Below the pieces are notes generated by a model, which was given only the letters and a program-made list of their open reading frames with translations, made no database searches and was not told where the DNA came from. The translations under genes and the position numbers were made by a program. A DNA stretch of 64,000 nt from Scylla paramamosain (lineage: Eukaryota; Arthropoda; Malacostraca; Decapoda; Portunidae). The stretch covers positions 587,501 to 651,500 of the forward strand of contig NW_026973713.1 in NCBI RefSeq assembly GCF_035594125.1, read 5' to 3'. Of this stretch, positions 58,840-64,000 are shown one piece after another (within the stretch, counting starts at the first letter, position 1; each line of letters starts with the position of its first letter).

Positions 58840-59128
58840 AAAAAAAAGTAGCATCCTCTGGAGCCTGTTCAAAATTATATTCCTTATTTAGACTATCAAC
58901 ACAGTTATGAAAACTTCCTTGGGAATCCACAATCCTGCAGTGCTGCTTGATATTGGTATGGGATTTTTTAATCACCCCCGGATCATGGAAGCATCCTTCA
59001 AACTCCAAATAACTTCCACTACAATTTGCTGAGGTCGAAGAATCCTTGTTAAATATAAGATCTAATGATATTTCTTTGAAACTGCTAAACTATCACTAAC
59101 GTTATCAAAACACACTTGAAAACTCAAC
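58840..59128 (-). other. Unassigned open stretch, possible exon or TE piece
   Basis: On the minus strand a frame of about 94 codons without stops reads SFQVCFDNVSDSLAVSKKIS, LDLIFNKDSSTSANCSGSYL, EFEGCFHDPGVIKKSHTNIK and on to FEQAPEDATFFL, stop. It lacks an ATG but is preceded by an acceptor-like AAACTGTAG. No family recognised. Two short repeated motifs (AGTGATAGTTTA / CTGATAGTTTAA) flank it. Confidence 0.25.
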
Positions 59129-59544
59129 TACAGTTTATTAGAGGTAACTGAAATAAGACCAGTAAGACAAGAATGCGGCTGGAGATCAGAAAGACTCAAC
59201 CGGAAAACTATGGGACTCTGAGCTTCTATTAAGCGTGTCATTATCTGTGGATGTCCTTCCTGCGGTCCTCAGCACTCTGCCACCACCGGCGACACCCGCT
59301 GCCCCGCACGAACCACGAATGAATGTCTGGGTAGCTGCCATTCCCGTCCCGGTCCCGCACTGCCCCGAGCACCCCAGCCTGCTCCATGGGGCTCCTGCCA
59401 ACACATGCAAGATGAAAAGATCGTAAAAAAAAGAGAGCATGTACCAAGATTTTGTAATGCTTTGTTCTCTCATAAGAAAAATATTCAAATTTTCCAAGTG
59501 AACATATATCAGTTGTGTTTTGATGGATGCTTTCTCAGGCTGAT
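59129..59544. other. GC-rich patch without recognised gene
   Basis: 59235-59400 is CpG-rich (CCGGCGACACCC, CCCGTCCCGGTCCCGC) and open on both strands for 60-100 codons. No domain or homology recognised. Confidence 0.4.
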
Positions 59545-60055
59545 GGTGCGAAATTCCTGCCTATGTATCACCAGAGCCATGAAAACACCCCCTCTCACCC
59601 ACACCCAACAGCAGCAGCTGGACAGTGTGCAGAAGAGGGTGTGCAGGGTCACCCTTGGCCCTGCCTACACGAACTGCGATGACGCCCTGGCCACCCTGAG
59701 TCTGCCCAAACTGTCGGCAAGAAACCGAAAAGCCCTGGAGAAATTTGGGAAGAGCGTGGTGCGCCACCCACGCCTACATGCTGCGGCCAGACGCGCCTCG
59801 CCCGGTCCGTGCCACGGGACACCACAACCTGATAACGCCCCTAAAGGCGGCGCGCACGGACCGATACCGCCTCTGCGCGATTCCCGCCATGGTGCGTCAC
59901 ATTAAAAGTTAGTTCATATCTGTACATTAACCTTATGTTTGATGTTTAACCTCCCCAACAAACCATTGTGGATTTTCTGTACAAATACTGTAATATCAAT
60001 AAACCGTCCAATATTATTATTATTGTTATTATTATTAATATTATTATTATTATTA
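59545..60055 (+). mobile_element. LINE 3' end with (ATT)n tail
   Basis: Reads CITRAMKTPPLTHTQQQQLD, SVQKRVCRVTLGPAYTNCDD, ALATLSLPKLSARNRKALEK, then after a frameshift RYRLCAIPAMVRHIKS and stop at about 59909. The 3' UTR ends ATATCAATAAACCGTCCAAT and an (ATT)n tail. Same family as the nested end at 16264. SVQKRVCRVxLGPxYxx is the usual LINE ORF2 C-terminal motif after the RNase H region, so it may be related to the RNase H fragment at 54 kb. Confidence 0.8.
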
Positions 60056-60058
60056 TTA

Positions 60059-60437
<379 letters not shown>

Positions 60438-60738
60438 ATAATGATAACTTGCCAACTTTTAAAAGATCTTTGAAGACATATTTGTATAACTGCCAAAATA
60501 CATAATTTTAAATTTAACATTTTGAACACAAAACAAACATTTCTATCTGAAATTTCCCTTATTCTTTGCCTGTCCCATGTATAGCAAATTTTTATAGATG
60601 TATTTTCTAATGTGGTATTGCAATATGTAGTGTTTATTTCCCTTCATGATATGTTTCGTCTAATTTCCTTTTAATTTTATTATTACTATTATTATTATTA
60701 TTATTATCATTATTATTATTATTATTATCATTATAATG

Positions 60739-60785
<47 letters not shown>

Positions 60786-60827
60786 GATTATTATTATTGT
60801 TATTGTTATTGTTATTATTATTATTAC

Positions 60828-60863
<36 letters not shown>

Positions 60864-60890
60864 CATTATTATTATTATTATTATTATTAC

Positions 60891-60932
<42 letters not shown>

Positions 60933-60943
60933 TATTACTATTA

Positions 60944-61009
<66 letters not shown>

Positions 61010-61275
61010 CAATATTTGCATTTGCAGTATATTTATTGTAATTTCCTTAGCTTTAATCTTGTAATTATTATTGCTATTATTACTAGTCTAGTTACTCAAA
61101 TAATTCTTTAGATAGTTTACCTAAAATATTGCCAATTGGTGTTGGTGTAAACAATATTCATAATTATGTACATATATGTGACTGTCGGGAAGCTTCGGCT
61201 TGACAGTCTCTGCCATCTTACTTCTTTTGTAAACATGTCTTTCTCAAATGTATTTATGCAAATGGGCAATAAACC

Positions 61276-61308
<33 letters not shown>
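60438..61308 (+). mobile_element. LINE 3' terminus and 3' UTR with (ATT)n and (TTAC)n
   Basis: Coding end NDNLPTFKRSLKTYLYNCQN and stop at about 60502, typical of LINE tails (LPTFKRxLKTYLF). A 3' UTR containing an (ATT)n array of about 330 bp (60680-61010) follows, then GGGCAATAAACCTTTACTTA with (CTTA)n at the end. The coding part is cut off upstream by the (CA)n array. Confidence 0.6.
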
Positions 61309-61918
<610 letters not shown>

Positions 61919-62389
61919 GTACGTGTAATTTTTCCCCCTGCTGCAGTGCCTGGTGTTGTGAGAGGCAGGCGGTGTTATCACGGAAACAATTCGCAGTACA
62001 CATAGGTGTCATCATTCACATTTTTGAGGGGTTACGTATCTAATTTTCTTGTTAATTCTGGTTTTCCTTCACGTCTGAGTCTGGAAAAAACTCGGAGGAT
62101 TGACTAAACATTGATGCACAGGCGGGGAGGGAGGCAGGAAAAACGTTTGTCTCGGTCCTTTATTTTGCGTACCTACGACAATTCATTTTGAAACTCTGGA
62201 GAAGAAAGACGCCCAGACTGGACTGCACTGTGTATTCTGTCCTGCCATATACTTCAACTAGCACGCTGAGCATTGACGCAGAGACTGGAAAGGAGGGACG
62301 GCCCGTCCCTCAGTATCCTGATGACGTCACTGATGATGTCATAGCTTAACTTAGTTCGTTAGTCCATTATGAAATCGACCCCAAGAAAA
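61919..62389. other. No recognised gene; palindromic CRE-like site
   Basis: At 62294-62313 GAGGGACGG and CCGTCCCTC form a tight palindrome. Next to it is a consensus CRE TGACGTCA (62322-62329) followed by TGATGTCA. No gene start is visible near it. Confidence 0.35.
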
Positions 62390-63000
62390 AACGGAGTTAG
62401 ACTGTTATGACCTATATTTTCTGACTTGATAAATACTTTGATAAGTATCTGGAATATGAAAACATTTCCAGTCTTAATAATAATAATTAAGAAAAAATCA
62501 AGAAACGATCTGTAAATTTTACGAACGGGGCCACAAAAACCTTATAATATCGAGATGAAAAACACAGCTAGACTAGATCATATTACATATTCTGAATAAA
62601 AAAAAAAATGTACTTTCCGGATAGATAAAGAAAACACGAATTCCGCGTCGTATAAAGAAAAAAAAATTCAAATGTATCAACGGTCTCAATTTAAATTTGA
62701 AAATACGACTAGTTAGACTAGATCTTATTAAATATTATTAGTCGTGACACATTTTTTATATATTTTAAGTCTTTAACCAATCACCAAAACAAGCCTAGGC
62801 GTGCTAATAAAAAAAAAAAAAAATGAAAATTTATAAAATGACGAAAGTGTTATTTTGACGGGAAAGAAAACATAGCTAGACAACATTTAATTACATATTA
62901 TGACTTGTTTTACTTTTCTGTCAACAAATTAAATATCAAAACAATGCAAACTTTACTAATAAAAGAGAAAAAAAAAAATCGTGGTACAGAGCCGAAGTAG
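62390..63000. repeat. Diverged tandem repeat, period about 145-170 bp
   Basis: Four recurrences of (G/A)(G/C)TTAGAC or GCTAGAC followed by an AT-rich ATTACATATTNTGA-like block start near 62395, 62566, 62712 and 62870, each preceded by GAAAAxACx. Non-coding and AT-rich. Confidence 0.55.
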
Positions 63001-63039
63001 TTTTTTTTTTCCATCAATCCTCCCTACGTGTTCCTCCTC

Positions 63040-63502
63040 TCCCCTGCCACATCACTCTCCTCCTGTCCCCTCCACCTTCACCTCCTTCACCTACTCCTAC
63101 ACAACGAGTCTTTAAATCATCTGGAAACACTTGCAAAACACTCGAAATTACGCAAAAAATGTGACGGGAAATGGTTACCCAAGCCGCGCGGGACGAGGCG
63201 GGGGTCGCAGGGACTTGGCGGGGCTCGGCGATGCTGGGCAGGTCGGGGCGACAAGGATACCGTGGTGTGGTGGTGTGGTGTGCTGTGGTGTGCTGTGGTG
63301 TGGTGTGGTATGTTGTGTGGTGGTGGTGGTGGTGGTGTTGGTGGTTTTGGTGATGTGGTGTGGTAATGAGTGGTCGTGGTGTGGTGTGTGATATTAGGTG
63401 GTGATGTGATGTGTGGTGTAGTGTAGTGTGGTGTAGTGTGTTGTTGTATATGGTGTGGTGGTGTGGTGTTAATACTACACTTTCACAAGCTTAACTCTCC
63501 TT

Positions 63503-63558
<56 letters not shown>

Positions 63559-63619
63559 GCAGATCAGAGACGAGTCATAGAGTTGTATAATTAGGCTTTA
63601 ACTCTTAAACTTCCATTTA

Positions 63620-63670
<51 letters not shown>

Positions 63671-63731
63671 GCAGATCAGAGACGAGTCATAGAGCTGTAT
63701 AATTAGGCTTTAACTCTTAAACTCCCATTTA

Positions 63732-63780
<49 letters not shown>

Positions 63781-63975
63781 GCCGATCCTTTCCCCTCCAC
63801 CTCCACCTCCTCGACCTACTCCTGAACAGCGAGCCTTTAAATAACCTGGAAACACCTGCAAAACCCTCGAAATTATGCTAAATATGTGAGGGAAAATGGT
63901 TACCTTAGCCGCGGCGGGACGTGGCGGGGATCGGAGGGGCTTGACGCACCTAGGCGGTGCTGGGCAGGTCGGGGT
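63040..63975. repeat. Direct duplication flanking (TG)n, about 720 bp apart
   Basis: A segment of about 180 bp (63072-63250: CCTCCACC, CACCTACTCCTACACAACGA, CTCGAAATTACG, GGTTACCCAAGCCGCGCGGG, GCTGGGCAGGTCGGGG) recurs at 63789-63975 with about 80 percent similarity by eye. Between them is GGTGT-rich low complexity (63260-63470). The three open frames at 63028-63391 are in this segment and have no domain. Confidence 0.75.
63505..63790. repeat. (TG)n arrays with inverted linker units
   Basis: Three (TG)n tracts (63506-63557, 63620-63669, 63732-63779) separated by a unit of about 65 bp beginning TCGCAGATCAGAGACGAGTC and ending CTTAAACT(T/C)CCATTTAA, repeated with a 112-bp period. On the opposite strand the unit start corresponds to GACTCGTCTCTGATCTGCGA, i.e. 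the same linker as at 60.3-61.9 kb in inverted orientation. Confidence 0.95.
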
Positions 63976-64000
63976 TGATCTTATTATGTTCACCTCCCTA

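Overview
The window is eukaryotic nuclear DNA from an animal, most likely a decapod crustacean such as a crab. The evidence is an extreme load of di- and trinucleotide microsatellites, a decapod-typical mix of non-LTR retrotransposons, short TTAGG-type (arthropod telomere-like) motifs, and split exons with clear splice signals. There is no bacterial or organellar gene content, and no rRNA gene or intact tRNA gene was seen. The species call is an inference; the repeat and intron content is seen directly.

Host coding content is sparse. The best-supported gene is on the plus strand: exons at 30000-30122, 31577-31825, 32517-32600 and a terminal exon at 35417-35496, with a probable upstream exon at 19799-19876. 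All internal exons are multiples of three and all junctions are phase 1, so the exons can be joined or skipped without a frameshift. The encoded tail is polar, Ser/His/Arg- and Pro-rich, and I could not assign it to a family. A second exon-like segment at 43324-43379 accepts the same phase and also ends in a C-terminal PDZ-ligand-like sequence. On the minus strand a single textbook LDL-receptor class A domain (7075-7179) sits between microsatellites and is clearly part of a split host gene. Two weaker minus-strand candidates lie at 39870-40025 and 58840-59128.

Layout. 0-8 kb: a Tc1/mariner-like foldback, a 1.3-kb block of stacked microsatellites, a jockey-type LINE, a minisatellite made from that LINE's 3' coding end, and the LDLa exon. 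9-15.4 kb: an old LINE, a retroelement integrase followed by an open reading frame with twelve tandem 14-residue repeats, jockey fragments carrying huge (CT)n arrays, and a second copy of the repeat-bearing tail next to a purine tract. 15.4-19.5 kb: two head-to-tail CR1-type LINEs on the minus strand with a nested LINE end. 19.5-36 kb: the host gene with a hAT element, SINEs and CR1 ends in its introns. 36-43 kb: two jockey copies in opposite orientation that share inactivating stops. 44-49 kb: a Myb/SANT-like fragment, a different LINE and a third CR1. 49.5-54 kb: two DNA-transposon-like elements defined by terminal inverted repeats. 54-64 kb: LINE ends, a Penelope-like remnant, and long (CA)n/(TG)n arrays punctuated by a nearly invariant 27-bp linker.

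The main biological themes are that tandem repeats seem to arise from particular codons inside LINE genes, that coding or splice sequences have been captured into minisatellites, and that one host gene has a wholly phase-1 modular exon structure. I did not find an evident defence system, gene cluster or CRISPR array.
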